Shown here one piece after another: positions 10,489 through 22,150 of a DNA stretch of 64,000 bases. A model generated the notes under the pieces. It saw only the letters and a program-made list of their open reading frames with translations, was not told the DNA's origin and ran no database searches. Source of the DNA: Chinchilla lanigera (lineage: Eukaryota; Chordata; Mammalia; Rodentia; Chinchillidae). The DNA is taken from NCBI RefSeq assembly GCF_000276665.1, contig NW_004955475.1:8600307-8664306 (forward strand). The letters run 5' to 3'. The position numbers were made by a program, and so were the translations under genes. Within the stretch, counting starts at the first letter, position 1; each line of letters begins with the position of its first letter.

Positions 10489-11235
10489 CAACAGGAGGCC
10501 TCAGAGGACCTACTGTAATGGTGCAGCAAGTATTGGTATTATCCAGTAGCAAACATTACGGTGGCCACTCCGATACAAGATGGATTCTTGGCCAGAGCAA
10601 TCCCAGCAAAATCTACTTCACCCATGCCTCCAGAACAATTGGTGATTATCAGGTTGAACCATATGTAGTTGCCAGTACTTGGTTACTGTTAACCTACAAA
10701 AGTGGCAATTTCATGTTTGGACTTCTCAGCAGAGCCTATTTTGGGAGTATGCCTGGGTCAGCCTCCACTCATTTCTTACTTCTGATGAAGGAGCATGCTA
10801 AGCATATCCGATAAATTTCTTTAAAGAGTGAATAGTTGGTTTCTTGCAGTTACTAGATGCTTCTAAAGAGTTTAGGAAATGTGCTTTCTTTGAGAAGTTG
10901 AAAGTTTCCTCCTGGAACCAATTGCATTATGAGAGCCAAAAGGGGCTCTCAGCAAATATATATATATTTCTTTTTTTTTTTACAGGTGTCTGGGTGTCTG
11001 GAGATGGGTGGTGAGTAATTAAAAATATCAGTGGCATCACTTGAAGTGCTAAAAGGCATCAGAAGCTCCTGGAGATGGTGTTTGAGACACTGGGACCCTG
11101 CCCAGGCTCGTGGAAATGGAGTGAAAGAAGACCACTATCATCTCTGCTCTTCGGTGGCTCCAGATTTGCAGAAAATGGCTCAAAGCAGAAACCTGTGTCC
11201 TCGTGTGGGGTGTGTATGCATCTTCCTTTTAATCT
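10489..11235. other. Unique stretch
   Basis: A 98-codon plus-strand frame (10518-10814) begins at an ATG just past the B1. I do not recognise the translation. A T-rich run ending in 'tttacagg' at about 10968-10986 resembles a splice acceptor, but no matching exon is visible. Confidence 0.35.
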
Positions 11236-11239
11236 ATAC

Positions 11240-11370
11240 CTTGCTATCATTTCTTTTTAGTCTATTTTTTATTAATTATTACTGTAGTTGTACACATTGA
11301 TTGGGTACAGTGTGATAATTCAAAACATGTATACCACCTGTAATGATCAAATCAGGGCATCTCGCTTCTG
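11240..11370 (-). repeat. L1 LINE 3' end
   Basis: Contains 'gttgtacacattgattggg', 'tacagtgtgataattc', 'aaaacatgtataccacctg', 'taatgatcaaatcagggca'. These are typical of the L1ME-type 3' UTR. The 'ttttttatta' at the left is its A-tail read in reverse. It is the only L1 piece I see in the window. Confidence 0.8.
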
Positions 11371-11384
11371 ATGCTGTCCATGGC

Positions 11385-11525
11385 ATGCTCTGATCCCTAT
11401 GGACCTCGGTTTCTCCTCTGGGGGTTCCACGAAGTCGTGGACCACATCTGGCTTGTCATCACTGAATCCCCAGCATTTAGCACATGCTGGGCACAAAGTA
11501 AGCACTCAATAAATGTTTTCCGAAC
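11385..11525 (+). repeat. L2 LINE 3' end
   Basis: Contains 'tccccagcatttagcacatg', 'ctgggcacaaagtaagcac', 'tcaataaatgttttccgaac', in plus order. Confidence 0.85.
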
Positions 11526-11954
11526 AGAGTAATTAGTAAGAAAAAATGAAGCAAGTGAATTTCGTCTTGCCCGGCAGTGATGATTTCTAGGAGGAAATAA
11601 CAAAGTCTTGTGAAAATCCATTCCAAGAACTTGATGTGCTATAGAAACGCCTGGAGATGTCACGGTCTTGGGGCCATGACTCTGGTCAAAGCTCCCAAAA
11701 GTAGTTGAGCCCTGAGTTCTCAGAATGATACAAGCCACAGACAAAGAGAAAGCCAAGGAAGTAGGACACAGCCACTCTGGAGGCCAGAAAAGGAAACCAC
11801 TCCAAGGTCAGTAGCTCCACTGAGGGGTGGCCAAAAATATTGGTTTTACCTGCAGCAAGAGGGATTTAGGTCAGACTTTCTGGACACTGTGGGGAGATGA
11901 GAGAGAGTGGAGATACCTTCTTTAGATACCTTTTAAGACGGAAATTGTTAGCTG

Positions 11955-12115
11955 TCATCATAATTTCCAGACACTCGCTAGCAGTGGGGCCTTGGGCTAA
12001 TCTCTTCTCTTCTCTGGGCCTCAGTTTCCCCATCTGCAGCAGGAGATGGGAAACAGTGGTAAACTTCAGTCTATGGTTCCTTCCAGCTCTTAAAGTCTGG
12101 AATTCTGTCTGGAGG
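11955..12115 (+). repeat. MIR SINE
   Basis: Contains 'gtggggccttgggctaatc', 'tctgggcctcagtttcccc', then a diverged tail. Confidence 0.8.
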
Positions 12116-12327
12116 TTGGGCCAAGCTGGCATAACTTCAGAAGGCTGCAGAAGGTCATAAAAGTGGTGGGATCACTGGGGATAGAGAATCCTGCAGAGAA
12201 GCCCCTCCTCCAGCCCTCCACCTCCTGCCCTTTTAACTGCTGCAACCACAAGCCTCCCCTGCTCTCTCCGGTTTGGTTTCTCCTCCCCAAGCCCCCACAG
12301 CCCTGTCTGGAGGCCCTATTCTCTGAC

Positions 12328-12395
12328 CAGCTTTGTTTGCTTTTAATAAAGTTAATCGCACTCCTAATTTGTATGTAATGAAAAGATAAAAGGGA
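12328..12395. promoter_or_regulatory. AT-rich conserved-looking block
   Basis: An AT-rich island ('ttttaataaagttaatcgca', 'cctaatttgtatgtaatgaa') stands in GC-rich unique DNA without repeat signatures. Enhancer-like composition only; conservation cannot be checked here. Confidence 0.2.
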
Positions 12396-12520
12396 GACAT
12401 GGGGGTGAACCTTCCATTGAAGTGGGAGAAGTGCCGGTCCAGGCCACCAGCTGCCTCCCCACCTCTGCACTCACCACTGCCTTGTCCATTCCCACTTTAG
12501 GGAAGAAGCTACCATCTGGG

Positions 12521-12573
12521 GCCCAGCCCAGCCCAGCTCAGCCCAGCCCAGCTCAGCCCAGCCCAGCCCAGCC
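12521..12573. repeat. (GCCCA)n pentamer array
   Basis: Ten to eleven tandem pentamers, GCCCA with GCTCA variants. On the minus strand they read GGGCT and GAGCT, the units also found in immunoglobulin switch regions. Such G-rich arrays can form R-loops. Confidence 0.85.
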
Positions 12574-13679
12574 ATCCCTGCACTCCCCCAAGGAAGCTTC
12601 CTGGACCTGCTTGTTCTGCTCTCCACCTTGCCTTTGATAGAGGACAAAGATCAGCCTGCCTAAGTCCTAACAGCACCCAGAGTCCAGGTGTGGACTTACG
12701 GAACGCCATACACCCAAGCTACTCAGTTCCTTCAAGGCAAGGCCTGGCCTTTGGCTGGGCACACAGCAAGAGGCAGCAAAACTCACCGTATCCATTCTTC
12801 ACCCGTCAAGTCCTCGCCTGCTTTCTGGGAATACCTTGGACTCTTTGATAAGGACAAAGGAGAACATCCCGGGGGTGAGGTGCTGACTTGATTGTATTTA
12901 TCTGTGAAATGATGCCTCTGTCTTCCCCACACACTCAGCGATCTCTCGTTCCCTGACATGCCTTCCTTTCACAAGTCTCACTCAACGGGTTGGTCACCAC
13001 CTGCGTGTGGCCCGGGGACAGGCCGCTCCTTTTCCTCCCTGTTGATCTCAGAGGCAGGTAGAGAGTTTGGCGGTGGGTGGAGAGATAGCCTATCATAAGA
13101 TAAGTGATGCTCAAGTCTCAGTGTGCTGGACAAGGTGGGAGAGCTGCTCCCAAGAGGCCCAGCTCCCACAGTAGAGCCCTCATTGGGCCTTCATTCTCCT
13201 CTTGTACTCTCTCCCACCCTGGAAGACAGCTTCCTTGGGGGGTGCACTCATGGGGAGAAGACGGGAGAGGGACCCAAGACTCTCCAAGAGGACTGCTCTG
13301 TGATGCTATTCAGAGAGGACTGGAGCCAGCAGGGGCCACCTCCATCTCCAGCTCTTGTTTCAGAGGCCCATGTGCCAGACCCTTAGCGGTCCCCAGTAGG
13401 ACAGAAGTGAGGCTGATGGGGTTGGGGGTAGTTCAGTGCTCAGGAAAGAAAGGAGTCTGCAGGACACTCAGCCCTTCGTCTGCCCTCCCAGGGCTAGGTC
13501 AGGCAGGGCACAGGCTGGGCTCCAGACCCAGATGGGGGTATGGAGAAAGCAGACCCGCTGTAGGGGGCTCCCAGCATGGCACGCCTGAGCAGCAATCTGG
13601 AAGCTATTGGGCTGGTGCGTTTCTGCGATCCACCACAAATGCCATGCCCAGTTCATTTCCTCTAAGGAAACACAACCTC
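12574..13679. other. Unique noncoding stretch
   Basis: A 194-codon frame (13104-13688) overlaps an 87-codon frame in another phase and has no recognisable domain. No repeat or promoter is seen. Confidence 0.45.
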
Positions 13680-13760
13680 GGGGGATAATTAGAGCTTCTT
13701 TGCGTACACAATCCCATATTGTTTATCCAACACAAATTAAAAAACGTGGGCCCTGAGAAC
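13680..13760. promoter_or_regulatory. AT-rich conserved-looking block
   Basis: Contains 'gggataattagagcttcttt', 'atattgtttatccaacac' (FOX-like), 'aaattaaaaaacgtggg'. It has no repeat signature. Function is inferred from composition only. Confidence 0.2.
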
Positions 13761-13783
13761 ATGGAGCGAGAGATAAAGGAACC

Positions 13784-13900
13784 TCCTCCTCCTCCCCCTC
13801 CTCTTCCCCTCCTGCTCTCCCCTCCTCCTTTCCAGCTGGATCTCATTACCCTCCCCGGCCAGGCCAAGCCCCAGCCCCAACCCCAGCCTCACCCCACCTG
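13784..13900. repeat. CCT-rich low-complexity tract with CCAGCC repeats
   Basis: (CCT)n-rich from 13784 to 13830, then 'ccagccccaaccccagcc' near 13870. It encodes a spurious poly-proline frame. Confidence 0.7.
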
Positions 13901-15180
13901 ATTGGCTCCTGCTCCTTTACACAGCCTTTGCGGGCCCCTAGACTAGGACCCTCAAAGTCAGGACCTGGGACCCTCCCTAGCTTTCCCTCCGTGTCTGTCT
14001 GCCTAGTGCTCTGTGGTAGCTCTGTAGTGTTCGTCTCTGGCCAAAGAATGCTGGACACAGAGTGACCATTTATCCCTGTGTCCTCTCAAGGACTCTCCTA
14101 CCAGGAAACATGAGAAATATCAGCCCACAAATATAACTCACACCCAGGACCAGAGGCAGGGCCTGTGCCCTGCGGGTTGCTGGGAAGGAAGGCCTGGTGC
14201 TCTTAGCCCTGGCCTTGGCCTTGGTTCTCTTCCACTGCCCAGTTGTGCTCCACCCAGACAACAGGGAGCCCAGTCAGCCTGGCCTGGGGGCCCCCTCCAC
14301 AAAGCTCGGCCCCTCTCCCTACAGAGTTCAGCCCAACAAAGAAGGATTCTCAGCCCTGCGACTAGGGGTGGGAGGAAGGAGGGTTGTGGGTGGAAAATAG
14401 CTTTGGAACCCAAGGTTGGCCATCTCCATGAAAGCCCTATTATTGCTCCAGTAGCTAAACATCTTGCTCAGCCTGGCCAATTCAGCTCCCCTCACTTCCC
14501 TGTCTCCCCCTAGGAATAGCTGCACATTCCAGCCCTTCACAGCCAGTCCTTTTCAACCATGGTGAGGTGGGCGGAGGCGGGCATGCAGGCAGGGCCGAGG
14601 AGGGGAAGGCCTGCCCATGGGAAAACACCTCTGTGAGACTTAACTGCTTAGAGCACCAGTGGTCCCACAGAAGCTAGTTCCTTGTCAGGTCTAACCTCCT
14701 GTTTCTCTAGTATCACAGCCCACTTCTCAGAGTTTTGGTGGTTTCTTTTCTTTGGTGGGGGTAGGGAGCTGCCTGGGTTTTCCTTGGGGACTGAGAAGGC
14801 ATCCCACTGGCCACAAAGCAGTGTGGCTTTTCTGTCTTCTGCAGCCAGAGGCCAGCAAGGGCAGGTCTCTGTTCCAATATACTGATCCGCCCAACCCAAT
14901 CACTGAAAAGCAAGAGGACTGGGAGGAGAAAAGGACTCTCTCCTGTCCGGGCCCTCGGGGCCTCCCGCCGACCTCAAGCAGGAAGCTGACCAGTGGGGTA
15001 AACAGCGTTTGAATTGAGGTAGCATTTTCTCTGGTTGAAGTGAAGAGGAAGTTGTGTGAGCTGAGAACACATTCCCCGTCTGGTCTGTTCTTTCAGCTCT
15101 CTTGGTATTTTTTTTTTCTTTTGGTTTGTCTCTGAGCTGGAAAGAACATGTGCTTGGCAGATTTTTTATTAACTCCATAG
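13901..15180. other. Unique noncoding stretch
   Basis: No exon, promoter or repeat is recognised. Short frames are open on both strands. Confidence 0.45.
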
Positions 15181-15182
15181 TG

Positions 15183-15186
<4 letters not shown>

Positions 15187-15243
<57 letters not shown>

Positions 15244-15270
15244 TCTCTCTGTGTCTGTCTCTCTCTCCTT
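15187..15270. repeat. (CT)n microsatellite
   Basis: A perfect CT run to about 15241, then imperfect CT to 15270. Confidence 0.95.
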
Positions 15271-15906
15271 TTCGCTTGCTTGACAGAATTTAGATTAGAC
15301 AAAACATGAGCTCATTTCTGCCTGAGAAAGAAGAAAGAACACCACCCCCCTCCCCTCCTTCCCAGCCTCACCCACCTCTGCTCCAGGTGGGGGAAGGGTA
15401 GGACTGCAGGGCTCCCCAGACAGCATCACTAAGCCCTATGCTGCGCAGGGACCCAGCTCTGTCCCTACGGTCTTGCAGTCACAGGCCCCCGGCCTACGGT
15501 CTTGCTGGAAGTAGAAAGGAGGATGGATCTGAAAGAAAATGCTTGGGGTCCTGAGGGTAGGTAGGCAAGGTGAGCCCTGCCAGGGTTGGCCAGGCCTGGG
15601 CAGCATCTGTGCACAGCACCCAGACCCCAGACCCTAAGGCTACCTGGAATTCTCTCACCTTCACAGTCCTCTTTTTTTGCTTTTGTAGATATTCCTGGAC
15701 AGTTGTCACCAAGCCCCATCACAAGGACACCTCTGGCTCTTGTAGTGGATCCCCTCCTGAAACTGCTGAGCAAATTACTGAAGCACTTTATTTCTCTCTT
15801 CATGGATTGTCCAGCATATGGGACCATTGGGCCTATTAGATTAGCCATGGGAGGCTGGGTTGAGTTGGAATCCCTCAGATCATCACTCATCAGGGATCTG
15901 TCTAAT

Positions 15907-15910
<4 letters not shown>

Positions 15911-15952
<42 letters not shown>
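15911..15952. repeat. (AC)n microsatellite
   Basis: About 21 uninterrupted AC units. Confidence 0.95.
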
Positions 15953-15954
<2 letters not shown>

Positions 15955-16017
15955 AGTCTCAGTCTCTTTTCTGTAAATTTGGGATAATAAGATCTACATT
16001 ATAAAATTATCACGAGA

Positions 16018-16246
16018 GTCGGGCTTCATGGTGTGTGCCTGTAATCCCAGCATTCTGGGAGGCTGACACAAGAGGATCAAAAATTCAAGCCCAGTATGGG
16101 CAATTTAGCAACTTAGCAAGACCTTGTCTCAAAATAAAAAAGGGCTGGGGATGTGGCTCAGTGTGAAGGCCCTGGATTCAATCCCTAGTACTATCAAAAG
16201 AAGGACAGGGAGAGAAAGAAGAAGACGAAGAAGAAAAGGAGGAGAG
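16018..16246 (+). repeat. B1-dID SINE with target duplications
   Basis: B1 body ('gtgtgcctgtaatcccagca', 'ttagcaagaccttgtctc'), then ID body ('agggctggggatgtggctca', 'ggattcaatccctagtac'), then an A/G tail. It is flanked by AATTATCACGAGA (16005-16017) and AATTGTCATGAGA (16247-16259), 11 of 13 identical. Confidence 0.92.
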
Positions 16247-16259
16247 AATTGTCATGAGA

Positions 16260-18072
16260 TTTAAAGGACATTGAAATCCATTTTGATCTCTTGCAATAGG
16301 CAAAAGGATAAAAGCAACTAGCAGACTTCCTGATACTTACAAGTGCAAAAACTGAAGGAATAACTTCTTCTACAAGCTCCCTTCCTGTCCCTCCCTCCCT
16401 CCCTCCTGACAGAAAATAGAGGTGGAATGGCAGCAGGAAGGATGGTGCTTAGACAGAAGAACTTCCTGGGGTGCAGTGATTAGAACCGGAAAGCAGCGCC
16501 CAGTGGAATGTGTGGACATGCCTTCCAGCACACCACGGAGGAGAGCTGCCCACCCTGGAAACAGGAAGATGGTTGTCATCTGCAGAGGAAGGCCCATGAT
16601 TATGGCAGGACAGAGCCCTGGGTTTATTTCCACCGTTCCCTGTGGAGCCCCAGGCAGGCCACTCCTCGCTGGGAGCTGCATTAAGTCCCTCATCCCCAAA
16701 GGGAAGACGCCCTCCTCTTAAAGTGGTTGTAAAGTATCTTTATGGGCTTCTGTGGGCCGCTCTAAGGGGTCTTCCTTGCCATTCCGTAGTGCTGGGGAGG
16801 AAGGCCAGAGGAGCTTGCTGGGGCTGCCCCTCTTGCTAGGGCCACTGGGCCCTTGTAGACCTTTGCGGTCATCCTGGCAGGCACCTGTCCAGCCCAGTGA
16901 GAGCTCCCTCTGAGTCAGGGGGCTCCCCCAGGCCTCCCAGCTGCCTGTGAGCTGTCCCTTAGCCAAGCAGGGCAGCACTGCTCTTCTAATCTCGTTTTAT
17001 AAATTAATCCCTCTCTTCCCTTAATCATTTTCATTGCCTGCCTCTGAACCCACTCCAATCGATCTACTGCTCCGGCAACTTCTCCTGCTTTTCATCCCCT
17101 TCTCCTCCCTCGGGCTCCCCCTCCGGCTGCGGCTGTGGCTGCAGAGAGGCCCCCAGATCTGCTGCTGCCTCCGTGGCCAAACTCCCCTGCCCAGGTGAGA
17201 GGGCCAGCTTCCAGGTCCATGCAGGTCTGGCCTCCTTTCCCGTGGGCTCCTCAGAGCCAGCAAGCGAGGTAGGAGCCTGTGGGAACACAGTAGTCCCAGG
17301 AAAGTCCCTCTACCCCTCTGGGCCTTGTTCTCTCCAGCTGTAGCATGGAGCACTGGCTGGGACGCAGGTGTGGAAGTAACAGTTTGGTTCAGGGATAGGC
17401 ATATTTAGGTCGTTCTGTTTGCATCAGAAGAGGACCGAGCTCCTCAGACAGCCTTCCCCCTTGGCCTCTCTGTCCTCTTCTCACATGGCCCCCACCCCCA
17501 CAGCCCCAGAACAGCACAGCCTGCTGGTCACAGGCCCCAGAGCCCATTCTGGCCACAAGAAAAGCTTCATTCCGCAGGTTGCTGACAGCTTCCTTCAGGG
17601 AAGCTAGGGGGTCCCTCGCCACAGGAAGAAAGTGAAGACTGAATCAGTGGCAGACAGGGGTTCCGGGTGGTAGCGGGCAAGGCCTTTGGACACCAAGTTC
17701 AGAGGCATGGCCAAGGCACTGAAGAGCTCCGTCCACATCACCTTCTAGACACTCTCTGCAAAACAACCCCTCTGCCCAGCTGTGTGGGCTTCAGGAGGAG
17801 AGAGCAGGCTTGGCTTTGTGCAGTACCTGCTTTGAACTTTCTCAGCTGTGTGAGCCCCACTGAGAGGATCTCATCTCCAGAACCTGTCCAGTTGCCTCTG
17901 TCATGCCAGTGCTGGTGGAGTCAGCAGCAGGTAACCCACTGTGATGCCCACCACACAGAGCTTAGAAAGTGGGCCAGGCAGATTTTGAACACTAATCTGT
18001 CTAATGCCAATGCCTGGGCTTACAACCAGTACCGTGAGGTATTCCATTTTTCAGGCAAAGAAAAGAAAACTC
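16260..18072. other. Mostly unique stretch
   Basis: Around 16990-17045 it is AT-rich ('cgttttataaattaatccc'). 17041-17342 has a stop-free plus frame without ATG, bounded by GT-type sites ('cctgcccaggtgagag', 'gcgaggtagg'), but no confident exon. A diverged MIR-like piece lies at 17300-17350. Confidence 0.35.
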
Positions 18073-18265
18073 AGCCGGGTGTGGCGGTGCATGCCTGTAA
18101 TCCCCTTACTGGGGGAGGCTGAGGCAGAAATATTGCAAGTTTGAGTCTAGCCCGGGCAACTGAGCAACTTAGTGAAAGCTTATCCTGAAATAAAAAATAA
18201 ACAAAAAGGCTGAGGAAGGCCCTGGGTTCAATCCTCAGTACTGAGAAAGAGAAAAAAAAAAGAAA

Positions 18266-18318
<53 letters not shown>

Positions 18319-18422
18319 GAAAGGAAAAGAAAAAGAAAAAGAAAAAGAGAAAGAAAGAAAGAAAGAAAAAAGAAAGAAGATAAAGAAAAAGAAAAAGAGA
18401 GAAAGAGAAAGAAAAAGAAAGA
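18073..18422 (+). repeat. B1-dID SINE with an expanded GAAA tail
   Basis: B1 part 'ccgggtgtggcggtgcatgc', ID part 'ggccctgggttcaatcctca', then about 180 bp of GAAA/GAAAAA repeats (18245-18422). The tail appears to have grown from the SINE's A-rich 3' end into a microsatellite. Confidence 0.9.
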
Positions 18423-20000
18423 AATCAGCTGTGAGACAAAGGAGGTGGCTGACAGTGACAGTGACCTAGAGGGTTCTCAGCCCTTTGGTTGCTGAGGATC
18501 TACAGGAACTGAGAACTCCTCCCAGGATACTCAAGGGCAGAAATGGAGCAGTGGGACACAACAGAGTCAGGCACAGCAGCAGGAGGGGGCAAGGCTTGAT
18601 AAGCCAGGACTTCTAAGATGCCTCTGAAAGGATACATAGGAGTTGGCCAAACTGACAAGAGAGGAAATGGCAACCCGGTCAGAAGGACACTTGAGTAAGT
18701 GCCACAGCTAGCGCCAGAAGCTCCATGACTGTGGGACCCACCTTCCCTCTTGTCAGCCCCATGCAGCCCCCTGCCCTGGAGGGAGGCAGCAGTTCAAAGA
18801 ACCTAGCTCTTCTCTCTGCTTTGCTCCTTCCCGATGATATGGCCTTTGATAGGGACTTCAGCACCTGGAAGGAGTCTCCCATTATGCAATGGAGATGCCG
18901 TGTGGGATCGTAGGTAGCTATCAGGATTGTTTTCATTATATTTATGGAAACCATCATCTCAGAACGGTCCACAGTGCAGCATGCCTATCCCATCCTGCCT
19001 TGCTCTGCCTGTCCTTTCCCCTCCAAGTTTCCTGCCTACCATCTATTGCCCCACCTCCACCTCTGCCTCTGCTCAGACAGACACTCAGACTAGCCAGCTT
19101 TGGAGGAAATGTGGAAGTTCAGGCCTTAGCAGGCTCCTGGCAGACTTTAGGGTGATTGGCACCCTTCCTGCTAGTTCCCTGCCACTTTCAGGGAAAGCAA
19201 GGTGGAATGGGAAGATTTTTCCTTTCCTGTGGCAGTTTGCGTGGGTTTTGCAGCAAAGATTGCATGATCTGGGCTTTAGCCACCTCAGAGGAGGGGAAGG
19301 GACAGTGATTTAGAAGGCCAGAGTGCATCATCTAGGAATACCCTCCACCTCCACTCCCCATACGCACAATTGACTGTAGACCTCTACCATTGACCCCCAA
19401 AGGTAACCCTGCCCGAGCTTACAGGACTGCTGGGGCCTGGCCTCCCTCAGCCTCTCCTGGGCCAGAGAGGCCGGAGAGGTCAGTGAGGGAGGTGGGGTGC
19501 AGAAGTCCTGCCTGGTTCTGATTTCCCTGGCTAGGCTTGGAACCAGAGCCTGCTCTGTCTTCAATCCCTACCCCCAGAGCAATGCTTCTCTGCTTTCGGG
19601 AGCAGCCCATAACCGCAAACACATTTGCTAATGCAGCTAGCCTGCCCGCCCTGGGACAGCTGGCTGGGCCGGGTGCCTGGGGCCAGGCCAGGCAAAGGGT
19701 AGGGGGCCTGGCTGGGAAAGGGGCCCAAGGCTCCTCCTCTGCTGCTCAGCTGCCTGCACAACTCTGATCGCTGCCTCGCTGGCTCCATAGCCCTCTACTC
19801 TGACTCCTTTGAGGGCTAAGAAGCATGGCAGAGAAACTGACACAGGGCAAGGGCTGCATGGCAGATTGCAGTCTCCACCCAAGAACAGCACTGCTAGACG
19901 TGCTCCTCGGCTAAGAGGGTACTTGACCTGTTTGGGCTAAAGGGGGGCTTGATGTAAACCATCCCACATAGAATCTCCCTCTCAGAAGAGCCACTATAAA
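18423..20000. other. Unique noncoding stretch
   Basis: GC-moderate, with several overlapping short frames and no recognised protein. No repeats are identified. Confidence 0.45.
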
Positions 20001-20014
20001 AAGGGAAAATCTAG

Positions 20015-20302
20015 CCAGGCAGGGTGGCACACACCTGCAAACCCAGCTACTTGGTAGGTTGAGTCAGGAGGATCATAAATTTGAACTCAACCTGGGCAAC
20101 TCCGTGAGATCCCATCTGAAAATAAAATTTAAAAACGGCTGAGGTTGTAGCTCGACACTTCCCGAGTTCAATCTCTAGTATGAAGGAGAAGGAGGAGGAG
20201 GAAGTGGAGGAGGAGGAAGGAAGAGAGGAGAGAGGGGAGAGGGGGAGGGGATGTGGAGGGGGGAGGAAGAGGAGAAGGAAGAAAAGGAGGAGGCGGGGGA
20301 AG
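20015..20302 (+). repeat. B1-dID SINE with a perfect 14-bp target duplication
   Basis: B1 part 'ccaggcagggtggcacacac', ID part 'ggctgaggttgtagctcgac', 'gagttcaatctctagtatg', then a GGA-rich tail (20183-20302). The flanks AAGGGAAAATCTAG at 20001-20014 and 20303-20316 are identical, so the ends are exact. Confidence 0.95.
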
Positions 20303-20384
20303 AAGGGAAAATCTAGGGCCCAGGGAGGGCTGAAGGCTTAGGGATTGCCCTGGAAGGCAAAAGCAGAGAGAAGCTAAGGCTTCC

Positions 20385-20510
20385 CATCTCTGCCACTATG
20401 TGACTCCAGTGAACATTTCTTTCCCTGACCCTCAGTTCCTCCAGCTTGCCCTGATTACCTGGCAGATTTGTGATATGGGAATGGATAGACAATGTCTTGT
20501 AAATTGTACA
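20385..20510 (+). repeat. MIR SINE fragment
   Basis: Contains 'tctgccactatgtgactcc', 'tccctgaccctcagttcct', then 'tgatatgggaatgg'. Confidence 0.6.
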
Positions 20511-21299
20511 GTGTTCTATCCGTGAGAATGACCATTCTATAAGATTTTAAGCTCTGGAAGAGAAGGAATCATAGCTGAACTAACCTCTGTATTCTCCGTG
20601 ATCCAAACATTGAGTGCCAAGTGAATGAGAGGCACCAGTCAGCCCCAAGCTCACACAGCCTCTGAGAACGAGTGAGTCCTGGGGTCCCTAAATCCTGGAG
20701 CTGGAGCTGTGACTGGAGCCCTCTCCCAACCTATCAATCCCAAGGCCCCAGCTCCACTCGCTGCCCTCATCCACCCTCCCCCCACTCCCCATCACACACA
20801 AGGCATGCAGCTCAGCTTCCCCCTGCCAAGACACCCACCCCCCCAGCCCGGCCCCACAGCCCCTCTCCAAAGACAGGGGCCTTTCTCTGCCACGTTCCTG
20901 GAGGCTTTTCCACTTAACAGGGCCTTGAAATCCATTCGCCGCAGACTGTGAACTTCCTCTCCATGCGCCTGCCCGCTGGCCCTCTCCGAGCCTGACCCCC
21001 CCCTCCCTACCCCCATACTGGCGTCCGCCAGCCCGTGGCCCAGCAGCTGTTACCCTGATCTCCCCCTCCCCAAGACTCTGGGGCCAAGCAGGGGCCACCT
21101 GGAGGAGGTACTTGGGCCCCGGAAGCAGCAACAGCCTGGACTAACAGCGAGAGCTGAGATCCTGCTGCCCCTTCTCCCAGCCCACCAGGGACACGGGCCA
21201 CCTCCTTCAAACTCCAAAGCCACCAAGGCATTCTCCCTAGGTCAGACCTTCATTGATCATGGCCCTTATGGCCCACATGGCCCTTGGCCATGCTGCTGG
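20511..21299. other. Mostly unique stretch
   Basis: 20530-20625 may be an old L2-like tail ('ttaagctctggaagagaagg'). The remainder is unique; 20880-20960 ('ccattcgccgcagactgtga') has no repeat signature. Confidence 0.35.
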
Positions 21300-21425
21300 T
21301 AGAGATGCAAAACAGTGGCCTGATTATCCTCCTGCCGTAGCTGTGAAAGCATATGGTCTGGGTTCTAGTCCTACCCCAGCTAGAATTTGCAACCTTAGGC
21401 CAGTCTGGTCCCTCAGGCTCTTCCT
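21300..21425 (+). repeat. Diverged MIR-like fragment
   Basis: Contains 'atggtctgggttctagtcct', 'gcaaccttaggccagtctgg', 'ccctcaggctcttcctcac', in MIR order. Confidence 0.5.
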
Positions 21426-21599
21426 CACACAGCCTCGACATCTACCTATTTTCTGAATTAAACCTTGCCCTCTGCTTTCCTGGGATGGTCCATCCTAGGT
21501 CCTGTGCCTTTCTTCCTAGAGTCTGAAAAGCTTTCCTGTTCTACTACAAACTTCATCCTTCATCCCACAGGCCTTCTGATGGTGGAAAAATGGAAGGTC

Positions 21600-21770
21600 A
21601 CCACTGGCTACTGAGCACCTACCATGACCATTGTAATGTCTTCAACCTCATTCTGGTATTATCTCTATGGTCCAGGCTGAGGAAACCGAGGCTCGAAAAG
21701 GGGAAGTGACTCATAGTCCCAGCCAAGAAATGCAGCCACAGCTTGAACCTGGGTAGTTAGGAGTCCCCCA
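21600..21770 (-). repeat. MIR SINE
   Basis: Contains 'ctactgagcacctaccatga', 'ggctgaggaaaccgaggctc', 'ccacagcttgaacctgggt'. Confidence 0.8.
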
Positions 21771-21989
21771 TCCTGGTCAGGTTTAAGACGATGAAGCTCT
21801 CTGCTGACACAAAGGCAGCTTGTGACCCGTTTTGACCTGAGGCTCCATCTTGGCTCTCTTTTCTTAAAATTATATTCTCCTAATGCTAAAGTGAGGAGAA
21901 ACAGTATGCCGCAAGAAGAAAATACTTGGAGGAGAGGGAAAAGGCCTCTTGGGCCTCAAGTCCCCCAACCCACATGAGTACCCACTAGG

Positions 21990-22150
21990 TGTTGGCCACT
22001 GGTAGCCACTCTCACACACCTTCCCTTGTTCAAATATAACAACCCTTTGGATTAGCAGCTATCTAGGCCTTTCTACAGATTGGGAGACTGAGACCGAGAT
22101 GGGAAGTAATTTGCCAAGGCCACACTATGAGTAATATAGTACTTCTCCCA
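21990..22150 (-). repeat. MIR SINE
   Basis: Contains 'tctacagattgggagactga', 'gaagtaatttgccaaggcca', 'cactatgagtaatatag'. Confidence 0.75.

Noticed and set aside
10518..10814. 98-codon frame after a B1
   Set aside because: No homologue recognised, and no splice or promoter context; chance length.
10968..11018. Splice acceptor and 25-nt microexon
   Set aside because: A T-rich run before 'acag' and a 'gtgagt' downstream occur, but nothing supports joining them to other exons.
13104..13688. 194-codon open frame on the plus strand
   Set aside because: GC-rich unique DNA stays open in two phases here; nothing recognisable in the protein.
17041..17342. Stop-free plus frame bounded by splice-like sites
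   Set aside because: No convincing acceptor/donor pair, no recognised protein, right end is MIR-like.
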